Shown one piece after another: positions 12,025 through 22,125 of a stretch of 64,000 nt of DNA. The first letter of the stretch is position 1; every line of letters starts with the position of its first letter. Origin of the DNA: Gnetum montanum (taxonomy: Eukaryota; Streptophyta; Gnetopsida; Gnetales; Gnetaceae); the NCBI GenBank assembly GCA_015680685.1, contig MNCI01014870.1, forward strand, positions 62,001 to 126,000. Direction: 5' to 3'. The notes under the pieces are model-generated. The model saw nothing but the letters and a program-made list of their open reading frames with translations. It was not told the DNA's origin and ran no database searches. The translations under genes were made by a program, and so were the position numbers.

Positions 12025-12912
12025 CCAACCATACAAGATATGAGTGTTCATGCATGATCCTAGTTGAATTATGTGGATAAGGGAATGTAATTATTTGAGT
12101 AATTGGTTAGAGTTCATGATCATTATCTTCCCACATGATTTAGTAAATTTAATGTGTATGCTGCTTTAACTCACGATGAGGTATATGATAGATGATGTTG
12201 TATTGGCCATATTACACCTAGTGAACATGAAGTAAATGGAATAGTTTCTAAATGTAAGTAGCACTAAAAAAATCTAATCTAGCCTATGTGATTGACATCC
12301 ATTCTTGATTCTCCAAACATGTCTTGGAATCATGCAATTATTTCTAGGATTACCAAGTATTACACCACTGGGCCAACCAAGCAATAATACTACTCGGTTA
12401 CTAAATGATCATACTTAATGCTCAAAATTAGTTATATCCATTCCTCTTAACGAAAAAAATGATAATGTGCATAGAAAGTAAATTAGTAACTAGAGAAAAC
12501 AATAAAAATTAAGCTAAGTTAATGTAGTAAAATTATTCTTAGTGTGAACAATAAAAACTAAGTGGTGCTATAATGATGTAGAGTATTTGCAATCTTTATT
12601 TCCATGCATGAAACATGTCCAAATACATCTCACTTGAATAAAGGCTTTGTTCAATTACAAAACATTACACTGTGGGCACATACTCTTAAGTGATAAGTGA
12701 TAAAATTGAGAAAACAAACTGATGTAATTTCAATAAGTGTCTAATGAAACTATATGTGGATGGTGCACCTAAGTGTTGTATTTATTGACCTACACACATC
12801 TGCAATATCAAATATGTGACATCTTATCTTGTGTCCTGATATTGGGGATCCAATATCGTAGCTCCGATATCAGATACTCGATATTATTAGTGATAAAAAG
12901 CTTGTTTTATCA
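12025..12912 (-). repeat. Athila-like LTR
   Basis: On the minus strand it starts TGATAAAACAAGC at 12912 after a PPT-type motif (G-run plus TA, 12913-12921). It has the 20-nt inverted repeat GATATTGGGGATCCAATATC at 12838-12857 and a TATA-like AATAAATA (12779-12786). It then has the CCTTTATTCAAGTG block (about 12640) and ends in the GTATGGTTGGGTGTAGG block near 12030. The same blocks in the same order occur in the plus-strand Athila-like LTRs of the window. It belongs to an element whose body is at higher coordinates or has been lost. Confidence 0.6.
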
Positions 12913-13109
12913 TACCCCCACGATTGATTGAAAATCTGTTCTTGAGTTAAAACTAAATAAGTATGGAGTTCCTTAGAAAATTAGGAGGTATATTTTCATG
13001 AAATTGATTTTTATATACATGACTCTCTAATGTTGTAGTGGAGTTTACAAAATAATACACATTTCATGACATGACAACTTTACAAAAGGAACAAAAATTG
13101 GCAAAGCTA
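12913..13109 (-). other. PPT and adjacent 3' untranslated stretch of a minus-strand retroelement
   Basis: The minus strand shows AATCGTGGGGGTA immediately before the LTR start at 12912. The rest is AT-rich and non-coding. It plausibly joins the gag-like relic at 13110-15975 to its 3' LTR, which would make that relic a gag-only, Athila-related element. That is inference from position. Confidence 0.4.
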
Positions 13110-15975
13110 GATGTAGCTTTATGTTATTCTAGGTGGCCATGACTCTTCTATTGGTTGCTTTTGCTTACCATTGGGATTTTGGAATCTATATTGGTTTAGG
13201 AGCACCTAAAGTTTTTCTTCTTTTGTTCTAGGATCATGAACCATCCCTGTTGATGAACCAATATTTGATGAAATCAGCATGTCCCATGGGCATGTCAACT
13301 ATGTAAACATTTGGTTTACTTTGACATACCAACCTGTGAATTGCCTCCTCTCTTCCTCGAATGCTCTAGACATCTCTTTTAATTCATGACAATCTAATAG
13401 TCTTCTGGCCAGGTTTGCTACTGCATCTATCTACCCATGGTATCCAACCTTTATTACTTCGAGTTTAGAGTTTTCCACTTGATGTTTCTGTAGGGAATCT
13501 TTATGATTTGCAATCTCTTTCTCATTTAAGGCATAGGTGGTTACTACTTGTTGTTTTAGTTCATTTTTGGGCTTGTTGGCTATTAGCATGACCAAATTAG
13601 CATAACGAAGGTTTGTTAAACCCATGTAATCTTTCAGGTCCTCAATCTATAGGTCTTTATTTTTCACTTCCAATTGGTGGACAAGGGAATAACTATCCAA
13701 AATGGGTTTCCAATAAGGATTCTATCCTAATATGGAACTAATTTTGGCCTTTACCATCTAGATTATTTTTTCATTGATTTTTTTATACATGCCCACCTAG
13801 TCTTAGAAGTGCTCCTTGGGCCTCACATGCTTCTTTGTCTCATTTTACCATGCACTAATCTTAATGGCTAATTTTTCTTAGATGGCACATGCCTCCTCCA
13901 TAGAGAGGATTCTCTTTTCTCTCATGAGGCAACTCATATCCTGGTTAATCCTCACCAATTATTCCCTTAATGAGTGGATGCTTACGTCTAGGATATTTTT
14001 CTACTTCTCCATAGTATCAACCTTTGGTTTTCAGTAGCAAGTTGCTTATTTTATTCTTGTATAGTGATAAATGCCTTCACATGTGCATACATCTATGCTT
14101 CAGCTACAAATGCATTTCATACTAATTTCTTCTTCTTTGTTATCAACTATTTATTTTGCTTAATTAATCTATTGACCTACTCTATTCTAAGTTATTCAAT
14201 CTGATCAAGTACAATGAATTGCATAGGATCTCTTCTTTCAACTTTCAAGGTTGCAAGTTCTTCTTGTAGTTTCAAGACTTCTACTTCTGCATGCTTTTCC
14301 CTAGTCTCTACCTTGATCAATTTTCCTTTGGTAGCTATGAATTTAGATTTTATTGTAGTGACATCATTGGGAATGTCAAAAAAGTGTTGTCATGACTTGT
14401 CCAATCTGCACTAGCCTATCAAGCACATCCTTATGATTAACAGGAATCATTGAGGTTTTGGCTAATATGTAAGCATCTTTGGCTCTAGTTAGATCCATTG
14501 GTGGTACAACAGGTATGTTGAATTATTTTTAAATGTGATTAGTGATCACCTCTACTACTCCCACTACATCCTAATGCTACATTACCACAACTGTGGATCT
14601 TTTTCTAGTCTCTAGCACCATTCAAAATGATGCAACTTTCCCAAAGATCTATTGTGACCATACATCTCCTCTTAACTACAATAAAATCTATCCACTTGTA
14701 GGATTAGTTAAAATTATGGGTCTTATTGCATTATTAATAATTTTGTATAAATTGGCTTCTCTACTAGTTCTCAAGCTGATTATTTCTACAATTTGTTGTA
14801 GATGGCTCATCGATAGTCTATAATCTTATGGTGGCCATGGTGGAACTTATTTTCATTGTTGCCCTTGTTGTTAGCTACTAGTCCTTGCTTGCCCTTATTC
14901 CTACTTCTATTATTGCTCCCATTATTTCTCTTGTTCATGTTCTTCACCATGATCTTTTCTTGATGATGTTGGTTTAAGCAACTTAGTGTATGAAACATTT
15001 TGGGCTCTCTTGGAAATGTCATTGGTGTATCCTAGGATTTTGGCACACTTGCACAACTTCTTGATAAGGCAAGGAAATAGAAGTGTTGGCTTCCCTACCT
15101 TTCTTTCCTGAAATTGTTAAATTTCCATAAAATAGGGTTGTGCAAGATTGAAATTAAATTTACCCATTAGAATTACACTTCCACTAACATCATAGGTTGA
15201 TAGTTGATTGAGTCCTTTTGTTGGGAATATATGATAAGTACCAATTTTAAGTATATCCTCTCATCCAAAGTTAGTTCATTGTAGTCTTTTTCTTCTTTTC
15301 CATATGCCCTTTTTAGCCATAATTTTATTATTTTTGGATCTAATTGGCTAGAAAAATATGCTAGTCTTGCCCCTTGATTTGGTATATTTAGAGCTTCAAC
15401 AATTTTCTAGATTGAGAATTAAAGTAAAATTCCTCTAATATTGACTATATTTCCATCTTCCTTATTGTGCCAAAACTGATATGTTTCCTCAAGATATCAT
15501 TTACCATTGTTTGAAAGGATATGTCATAGCGGTGATGCTAGGAGTTGCATCTTGACCACTTCTGAAACAAATGTCATGAATGGGCCAAAGTTCATGTCCA
15601 CACTAACTGTGGTCACAATGGATCCATCCTAAATGGCTTGGAGGTAATATTGTGATAACATGAGGTGTTTTCCTTTCTCTTGTATTGCTTTTGCCTCTCC
15701 TTGGACTGATTGTACTGTGGTGGGAGTGTCTTGATGAATGCTAAAGGATTGGGCTCCCTACTCGTGTTCAAGTGCTTGTCCTCCATTTTGGCCTCTACCT
15801 TGGCCTCTTAGTTGTTTTCTTGCTACTTGTGAAGGTCCTCCTTGTGCTTCTCCTCTTCTTGGAACTATTATTAGTCAAGACTTACAAGAGCTTCTTTTAC
15901 CATTTCAAGTTCACCATGATCTATATAAAGAATATAATCTTTAAATCTACCAAGAGGATGTATTATTCTAATTGA
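13110..15975 (-). pseudogene. Unidentified gag-like retroelement relic, copy 2 (longer)
   Basis: Homologous to 6130-8235 and longer at the 3' side. Minus-strand translation, with stops, includes a block near 15600-15450 reading MNFGPFMTFVSEVV and QFWHNKEDGNIVNIRGI, then near 15380-15280 IVEALNIPNQGARLAYFS and LDERIYLKLVLIIY. The layout recalls the N-terminal domain of Athila/Tat gag-type proteins ('RGK.I.F....I.E.LGIP' then 'LH.I....LP'). A basic, Asn/Lys-rich stretch follows (MNKRNNGSNNRSRNKGKQ, near 14930), as in nucleic-acid-binding gag tails. No zinc knuckle, protease or RT is seen. Family assignment is weak and the frame is broken. Confidence 0.45.
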
Positions 15976-16255
15976 ATTTGTTACCCCATGTGATGTCCCT
16001 TTTGCAAAATTTTCTTCTCATAAGTTCCTTTCACCTCATCTTCATTAGAAAATTCTAGAGTATTTTTGATTTTCCACTTACTCTTGTATTATATCTTCTT
16101 TAGGCTACAAAAACAAATCTAGGAACTTGTTGTGTAACAGAATCAGAAACCTTTATCTTTTGAAAATCATAAAACATTACATTTTCTTGAAATTTGAGAC
16201 GTTACAAATTTATTTTCCTTAGGATCCCATAATTTGAAAATTCATCACTATCATA
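15976..16255 (-). pseudogene. Downstream pol fragment of the copia element, truncated
   Basis: The minus strand continues from the copia integrase with a degraded KLWDPKENKFVTS-like segment, matching the usual 'YRLWDPxxRKIIxSRDVVF' after the integrase core. Frame and similarity are lost near 15990, where the gag-like relic begins. RT and RNase H of this copia copy are missing. Confidence 0.55.
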
Positions 16256-17112
16256 ACTTGCAAAAATACATCATATGGATTTATCATCAAATTTAGATCT
16301 AGTGTCCTTTTGCATATGCATGTAAGAAATAGATCCAAAAAATTTTAAATGATTATAAGAAACATGTCTTCCACTCCACAAAGACTCTAGTAATTCATTA
16401 TTTAAAGAGGAATGTGGTGAACTATTAATTAAATAAGAAATAATCATAGTAGCCTCAGCCCAAAACATTTTATGAAAACTTGCACCAACAATCATAGATC
16501 TTGCACATTCAACCAATGTTCTATTGCATGTTTTTGCTACATTTTCTTGTGGAATTCCAAGAGGATGATGAATATGCCAAATTTATTTTTCTTTATAAAA
16601 CTCATTGAATGAATTTGAAGTATATTCAACACCATTATCAGTAAGCAAACATTTCAACTATAAAATTTTTTGTGTCTCTATTTTAGCAACAAAGAACTTA
16701 AAATATTTAACACCACATCCTTGAACTTTAATGGAAATACCCATACTTTCCATGTATGATCATCAATAAAGGTAATAAAATATAGTGAACCACCTAATGC
16801 GGTTGGATTTATTGGACCACAAACATCAAAATAAACAAGTTCCAATTTATTAACTTGTCTACGCCCCATATCTATATGAAAATTCACCCTTTTTGATTTA
16901 CCAATAGCACAATTTTTACAAAATTCTATGCAGGTTACTACAATTTTGGGAATGCAAGAATGAGATTGAAGTACCTTTAAATTAGAATAACTAATATGGC
17001 CCAGCTGTTTATGCCATAAATCAGTATCTTCCCCTATAGTAACTGTAGCCATAAAGACATCTTGTAAACATATATTAGCTTCTAAATTGTTAATATGCTC
17101 TTGGTAATTTTC
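16256..17112 (-). pseudogene. Ty1/copia integrase (pre-integrase zinc domain and core)
   Basis: The minus strand opens with DLWHKQLGHISYSNLKVL and CKNCAIGKSKRVNFH, an H-H-C-C pre-integrase zinc domain. The core follows: ELVYFDVCGPINPTALGG (first Asp) with YFITFIDDHTWKVWVFPLK, then LLTDNGVEYTSNSFNEFY (second Asp) and HPLGIPQENVAKTCNRTL. The catalytic Glu, normally in 'NGVAERxNRTL', reads Lys here (VAKT), so the core would be inactive. It continues ARSMIVGASFHKMFWAEA and KFDDKSI, as in typical copia polyproteins. At least one stop breaks the frame near 16520-16680. It lies downstream of gag and protease as expected for a copia element. Confidence 0.9.
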
Positions 17113-17114
17113 CA

Positions 17115-17400
17115 CTAGTTATTTTTACATGAAAAATTTAAACCCAAATCATCAAGTTGAGAAACAAAAATCAGCCTTTTAGAAACTTTAGGAACATGTC
17201 TAATATTATTAAGAGTGATTTTAGGTAAACCAAGTTGCTGTAAAACAATACTTCCTATACCAACAATTTTTAAAGGAACAACATTAGTAGCATAAATAAC
17301 ACCTGATTAAATTGGCTGATAGAAAGTAAAAATAGATTGATTAGGGTAAGTATGCAATGAGGTTGCTATGTCCACAATTCAAACATATTTTTCTATGTTT
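17115..17400 (-). pseudogene. Ty1/copia aspartic protease relic
   Basis: Minus-strand reading YVxIVDIATSLHTYPNQSIF corresponds to the copia retropepsin start 'WIVDSGATxHMT'. The catalytic D-S-G triad is changed to D-I-A by point mutations. Downstream ATNVVPLKIVGIGSIVL, LNNIRHVPKVSKRLIFVSQL match the 'VLYVPxLxxNLISVxQL' end of this domain. It lies between the gag zinc knuckle and the pre-integrase domain in the normal copia order. Inactive. Confidence 0.8.
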
Positions 17401-17516
17401 AATGAAAATACTATAGATTATTCAAATACAATAAAATCAAAAGCAAGCTCACCCTTTGTATGATTTATATGTGAACTTGCATTACTTTCTGATTTTTCTA
17501 ACTCTACTTTTTTCTT

Positions 17517-18110
17517 CTATTGTAGTGATGCTTTCCATGCTTTATAACCATGACAATCCCTCTGCATGTGACTAATTTTGTGACAAAACCAACATTCAAT
17601 CCTACTTTTAATATTTCCTCTACTTTTACTTCTTTCCTTGCTTTGATTAGATTCCCTTCTTTGATCATGTTTATTAGATCTACCTCTATTTAAAATTGTA
17701 AAAGCATTACCTGATGATTGACCTTGTCCTTTAAGCAATCTTTATTCTACATCTTGATGAGTAGAAACAACACCATCAAAAAAAATATTACCAATACTCA
17801 TAAAGGTAGTAATAGTTGTAATAATTCAATTTCAAGACTCAGGTAAAGAATTTAAAATAACACAACACTCCACTAGATCTAAAATTATCACTTTATATTC
17901 TTTAGATTTAACAAAAGTAACCATCATATCATCTAGATGATCTTGTAAAGAAACACCTTCTTTCATCTTTGCATTAAAAAAATTTTGATAAATATGAAAA
18001 TGATTTAAACTTGAAGTGTTATCCAACTTATTTTTCAACTTTACCCAAAGAACATGAGGATTTGTTTCGTTAAAAAGAGATGTCAAAATTCCATTTGCTT
18101 AAATAAAAAT
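17517..18110 (-). pseudogene. Ty1/copia gag relic with zinc knuckle
   Basis: Two minus-strand blocks. The first, 17832-18086, reads NPHVLWVKLKNKL, IYQNFFNAKMKEGVSLQDHL and ILDLVECCVILNSLPES, the UBN2/Retrotran_gag type capsid domain of copia elements. The second, 17517-17738, is rich in Arg, Ser and Lys and has the CCHC knuckle CWFCHKISHMQRDC (C-x2-C-x4-H-x4-C), which binds RNA in the virus-like particle. The two are separated by one or more stops. The start is probably near 18270 just after the PBS, but the N-terminal part is frameshifted. Confidence 0.88.
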
Positions 18111-18294
18111 GGATCAACATTAGTGCTTTTGCTTGCAACCTTTTCCAATCATCATCTAACATCTTTGTAGATTTTGAAGGTTGAAGAGCCTCATTGCACT
18201 CCTTTTTTGCTAGGATATTTTTCATTAGCACAATCCATATGTTCCAATTCTGACCAACAAGCTTGTCTGTTACCTATAACCACTCCATCAATGT

Positions 18295-18306
18295 GCTACA
18301 ATACCA
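18295..18306 (-). other. Copia primer-binding site (initiator Met-tRNA type)
   Basis: The minus strand reads TGGTATTGTAGC, close to the canonical TGGTATCAGAGC complementary to initiator tRNA-Met. It lies 2 bases inside the LTR end at 18309, which is the expected place and orientation. Confidence 0.8.
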
Positions 18307-18308
18307 CT

Positions 18309-18697
18309 TGTTATGAAATTAATTAAATCTACAAATTTGGAATAGAAAAGAAAACAAGAAAAACACACACAAAAATTTATGTGGAAATCCCAAAGTGGGG
18401 AAAAAAACCACGAGAACTCGTGTAAAGCTCTTCCTTTATCTAGAGAAAATATCCTAAGGACACAAGCTATCCTTGATAACTTTTACAACTTCTTGTTGTT
18501 GTTCTGGTGGTGCCTAACACATCTTTCCACCCTTTAATTTATAGAAGGAAACAACCATTTTTTTTCTATTACAAACTTTAGATAATTTTAGAAACTGCTA
18601 ATCATATCTCAAGCAAAGATTACAAAGCTAAAATTTATAATAGACATTACTTAAATTGATGAAAACAGAGGAAGAATTTTCTTCATAGTAACTAACA
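18309..18697 (-). repeat. Copia 5' LTR (about 390 bp)
   Basis: In minus orientation it starts TGTTAGTTACTATG and ends TTTCATAACA, so it has TG..CA ends with the short inverted repeat TGTTA/TAACA. A TATA box (TATAAATT on the minus strand, near 18537-18544) lies about 155 bases in. The PBS and gag follow in order. No second LTR is present because the element is truncated near 15990. It abuts the truncated RLP copy 2 at about 18735, so it probably inserted into that pseudogene. Confidence 0.7.
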
Positions 18698-18734
18698 GTT
18701 TAATTTTTCACATTAACTAATAGTTAATAGATAT

Positions 18735-19537
18735 TGAAATTTAAGGCACCATAGATTAAGTTTTCTTTGAAGTTAAAATCATCTAATCTAGATGAATTGG
18801 ATAGAATAGTAAATAAAGGACATGGCTGAGGTTCACAAAAGAAAAACCTATATGTAAGGTAGTTTTTTCATAACAATAATATCCATATGTTTTTTAGTTT
18901 ACCAAAGCCAAAAGAAATAGTTCTAGCTAGGGAATTGTCAAGACAAGTACAGAATTTGAATTTGTGTGGCATTTATCAATGAAATTGGGATTCTTCCAAA
19001 AAAGTTGTTACTGCCTATAATCAAGTGTTGTAATTTATTTTAGCTGCCAATCCAATTAGGAAGAGAGCCTTGTAAGTTGTTAAAAGATAACCCCGGAATT
19101 TGGAGAGAGGAAATATTGAGGGTTTCAGGAATGGTTCCTTCGAGAGAGTTTCCTTGAAGACTTAAATCAATCAAATTATAGAGACTTGTCAGCGATGATG
19201 GAATTGTTCTATGTATATGGTTAAACAACAACAAATCTAATTCTTTAAGAGAAGTGAGATTGGTTCGGCATGGGAGAATGTTTCCAGTTAGATGATTGTT
19301 AGTAAAGTGGGGGAGCTTTGCAATGGTGCAAGGAATTGAACCAACCAATGCAGTCTCTGCAAGAGCAAGATGCTGCAGAGAGGATACGATTCCAAGTTGT
19401 GGAGGAAAGAGACCATGAAATTTGTTAGCTGAAAGATCAACAAAGTTTAGTTTCCTGAGTGATCCTAGCCAAGGAGGAATCTTTCCAGACAACATGTCAT
19501 GTGTAGGCTTCAGTCTCGTCATGAATTCCAAAGTCAC
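18735..19537 (-). pseudogene. RLP leucine-rich-repeat pseudogene, copy 2, middle part
   Basis: The minus strand reads LSGKIPPWLGSLRKLNFVDL, SANKFHGLFPPQLG, LQHLALAETALVGSIP, LKELDLLLFNHIHRTIPSSL, NLIDLSLQGNSLEGTIP, and NNLQGSLPNWIGS. These are plant extracellular-type LRRs with the x-G-x-I-P signature; about 165 codons are open (19040-19537) and decayed repeats continue to 18735. It overlaps the start of copy 1 at the NWIGS repeat. In a normal RLP this part would precede the C-terminal part, yet here it follows the C-terminal block (19500-19990) on the same strand. The 3' side is cut by the copia LTR. Confidence 0.85.
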
Positions 19538-19990
19538 TACTCCGAACTATAGAGTTATGGTATGCATTAAATCTATCACACACTGGGAGACCCATGCAAT
19601 TCCCACATATTTTAGGATTGCCCGTGACTGACAATTTGCCGAATCTGGATTTTTGTCTAGCTAACTAGGAACGGGGAATTTCACCTGAAAAGTCGTTGTA
19701 TGAAATATTCAAAGAATGAAGATGCGAGAGATTGAAGAGGGTCCCTCGAGAAAATCCATTGAAACTGTTATGTGAAAGATCAATTCCTTGAAGCTGCCTC
19801 AACTTGTGAGCAATGGAAGTCGAGATGCTAACACTGAAATTATTGAGAGACAAATTGACTTGTCTAGCATCCAACCAGTTTTGCATGTAAAGTCCAATAT
19901 CTCCTGAAAGCTGATTGCTGGACAAGTTGATGTACTGAGCCATCTCCATACCTCCAATTTCTATGGTATCTATCGCGTGACCAGGGGATT
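19500..19990 (-). pseudogene. RLP leucine-rich-repeat pseudogene, copy 2, C-terminal part
   Basis: The minus strand reads MEMAQYINLSSNQLSGDIGL, VNLSLNNFSVSISTSI, LQGIDLSHNSFNGFSRGTLF and LHSLNISYNDFSGEIPRS. A TAG stop comes next, and after it, in the same frame, KLSVTGNPKICGNCMGLPVC. The last block is the conserved 'GNPGLCG..LPxC' cap that closes the LRR domain of RLPs. There is no transmembrane segment after it: the reading frame passes a stop near 19500 straight into the middle LRR part. Sequence here has kept more CpG than the flanking elements. It is a broken receptor-like protein gene, close to copy 1 (4825-5280). Confidence 0.85.
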
Positions 19991-20067
19991 ATTCGGTGCA
20001 TGTGCAAATGATGCAATGGTGTTCCGCATTGATGCAGGTGTGGAGTCTCAACCGCCTCGCCACTACA

Positions 20068-20436
20068 CTAACGTTTGTCATCATCATCCTCGACTTCAAT
20101 CGCGCAGCTCTTCATACTGTTTACGAGTACCTCTTTCTGAACTTCCGAATCTTCGTCAAATCGCTGGGTTGACGTTGACCAACTAAAAACTCCGGTCGAA
20201 ATAGTTAAAAATCTGAAACTGTACAACTTCTGTAGACTGAAAAATTTTGAGGATGTGCGGTTTAATGGTGCCGGCCAGTATTCATACAGCGAGTACAAAA
20301 AGCATCTGTAATATCCAAAGAAACGATGAAACCTTTTACATATGCAGAGGTAAATCTGACAACGGCCATCTTTGTAGCACGAAGGATGTAACCTTATTTG
20401 CACACAAATAAAGCTCAACACATATTCAAATAACAT
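20068..20436 (-). CDS. Hypothetical 122-codon reading frame
   Basis: An open frame in the CpG-retaining region. The translation begins MLFEYVLSFICVQIRLHPSC and ends CAIEVEDDDDKR. I recognise no domain. The first 20 residues are hydrophobic enough to look like a membrane or signal segment, and the C-terminus is acidic. It lies about 120 bases upstream of the RLP C-terminal relic on the same strand, and part of it could be a former exon or leader of that locus. It could equally be a chance frame; nothing here shows purifying selection. Confidence 0.2.
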   Translation of the reverse strand: MLFEYVLSFICVQIRLHPSCYKDGRCQIYLCICKRFHRFFGYYRCFLYSLYEYWPAPLNRTSSKFFSLQKLYSFRFLTISTGVFSWSTSTQRFDEDSEVQKEVLVNSMKSCAIEVEDDDDKR

Positions 20437-20462
20437 TTAATAAATACTTACGTATTTACAAG

Positions 20463-20615
20463 ATGGCCATGGGTGAGGCACTTTTTCGCCGTTCATTACT
20501 CGATACATTGACCCTGGCTCAATCATTTTTGTTTATGCTTTTACCTATTCCAGTCTCGCTTTGGGTTTTTCATTTCCTTACATTATTGTCTAATGCATGT
20601 CCCACCCACCGATAG
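20463..20615 (+). CDS. Possible 50-codon small hydrophobic ORF
   Basis: Starts at an ATG in good plant context (AAGATGGCC) and reads MAMGEALFRRSLLDTLTLAQ, then a hydrophobic stretch with SFLFMLLPIPVSLWVFHFL and the end SNACPTHR. It would be a single-pass membrane microprotein. No homologue is recognised. It sits in the CpG-retaining segment, which makes a chance frame somewhat less certain, but the evidence is only length, context and composition. Confidence 0.15.
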   Translation: MAMGEALFRRSLLDTLTLAQSFLFMLLPIPVSLWVFHFLTLLSNACPTHR

Positions 20616-21150
20616 TTTAAAAGTGGAGTTCTTTGAAAGGAGTGCATCAAAATATCATTCTTACGGCCAAAAGCTTTGCTTGCTCAAGAGGTCTGTCTTA
20701 GTAGGAAAAATTCCTAAACAGGAACAAATCATTTAATTGTCAACAACTGAAGAAGAAGAGTGGAAATGTTGTGGCCCCTTCTCACGGAAAGAAGACGGCC
20801 TCATACATCTGCTTTTCTGTCTGCGGCCCTCCAACTTTGGTAAAAGTATTTGCATCTCGTAAATTAAATTAAAAGCTGATACGGGAATACATATGATACT
20901 GCACGCAATTTTTTATAACATATTTGAATTAAGATTTTGTACCTGATCTTTTCATGATCTTGGCTTCTAATTGGTGAATGGAATCAGTTGAATAATGTTT
21001 GCTTTCCTTTCCGCTTTTTGTTCTTTTGCTCTGCTTAAAATGGCTGGACTTTGAAAATTCTGGCTGGACCAAGACGGTAGCTATATTCCTTTGTTTGACT
21101 TGACCCAAAATACGATCTATTTCATCTGTAGACGCACCAAAACATTTGCA

Positions 21151-22011
21151 ATTACACTGGAAAAAAGCAAAGCAAAGCTAATAATAGAAATCAATTGACT
21201 TTAATGTGGCTCAAGGTGTCAAGATGAAAGGAAAACACAAGAATGAGCTGTAAGCAACCATGGGATTATTAGAGTAAAGTTACAAAATGAAATTTTATTA
21301 TGTTAGAAGAACTAGATAATTTATTGTACATATGTTATATTTTCATGAAAAATAAAGAGAAACTCTACAAATTAACAAAGCACCAATAGGAGCATCAAAA
21401 ACAAATCATACAAGTTTTTTCTCTGTAATATTATAATGCTATCTATAATGGGTAATCATAACACAAGAAAAAAACATGTAACTCATCTTCAAGAGCTTCT
21501 GATTTACACAACCTAGAAATGCACTCTTCTTAGAGAAGTTGAATCCATGTTCCACTTTCAATTGTAAGATGAGGAGAACTTGAGCGAAGCTTATTGATAG
21601 CATTATGATACCTGATGGTCTTAGTCATTTTTCATAGAGGGGTAATAAAGTAATTCGAAGCCTAAAAGTTAAGTTAATTATATCACTGACTCCTTGTACC
21701 TGTAGTAGTCAATATAGGTTAGAGTTGCACACTGTGTTTATTTGGAAAGTAAGGTTAGTAATAGTATCCATAGATTGAGTCTAACAATGTGACCCAAAGG
21801 GTTTCCTAATTTTGGTAGCTCAAGTGCTAGGGTTCACACAAGTTGTGGGTGGTCTACTTGCAAGCAAACACATTAAGATAGTTGACCTAGTAAGCAATAG
21901 CAATTCAAGATATGGATGTAAGATTATAGGGAGGGCTACAAATAGGTGAGCAATGAGGCACAAGGGTGTTTTACATAAGACTAAAAGTAAGTTTCCTCAT
22001 TGATGAGTCAC
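21151..22011. other. Unassigned AT-rich region, possible copia remnant
   Basis: No coding frame. On the minus strand near 21590-21620 the sequence GGTATCATAATGC resembles a decayed initiator-Met PBS and is followed by AAGCTTCGCTCAAG, which is reminiscent of a copia leader. No LTR border can be drawn. Nothing else is recognised. Confidence 0.25.
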
Positions 22012-22125
22012 ACTCATGGGTTTGCAATCCTATCGATGCATGGTTTGATGCATTAATATGACCCCATTGATGTAGTGTCTATCTTTGTCTATAAATACAC
22101 ACTCACAATTACCTTTATAGCATTC
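22012..22125 (+). repeat. Athila-like LTR U3 fragment with TATA box
   Basis: GATGAGTCACACTC.. to the TATA box (TATAAATA, 22090-22097) and the following ACCTTTATAGCATTC match 536-690 in order (GATGAGTAGCATTC, TATCGATGCA, TATAAATA, ACATTTATGGCA). It is cut 28 bases past the TATA box by the end of the minus-strand Tat-like LTR. Confidence 0.55.

Larger units (their letters stand above)
19995..21150. other. Possible low-copy, CpG-retaining region upstream of RLP copy 2
   Basis: This stretch has visibly more CG dinucleotides than the elements around it and shows no retroelement motif. It lies on the 5' side of the minus-strand RLP relic. Several W-box type cores (TTGAC/TTGACC) occur: 20169-20173, 20175-20180, 20508-20513, 21095-21100 and 21100-21105. 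W boxes are bound by WRKY factors in defence-gene promoters. This may be the old promoter or 5' part of the RLP locus, but no transcript start can be shown. Confidence 0.35.
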
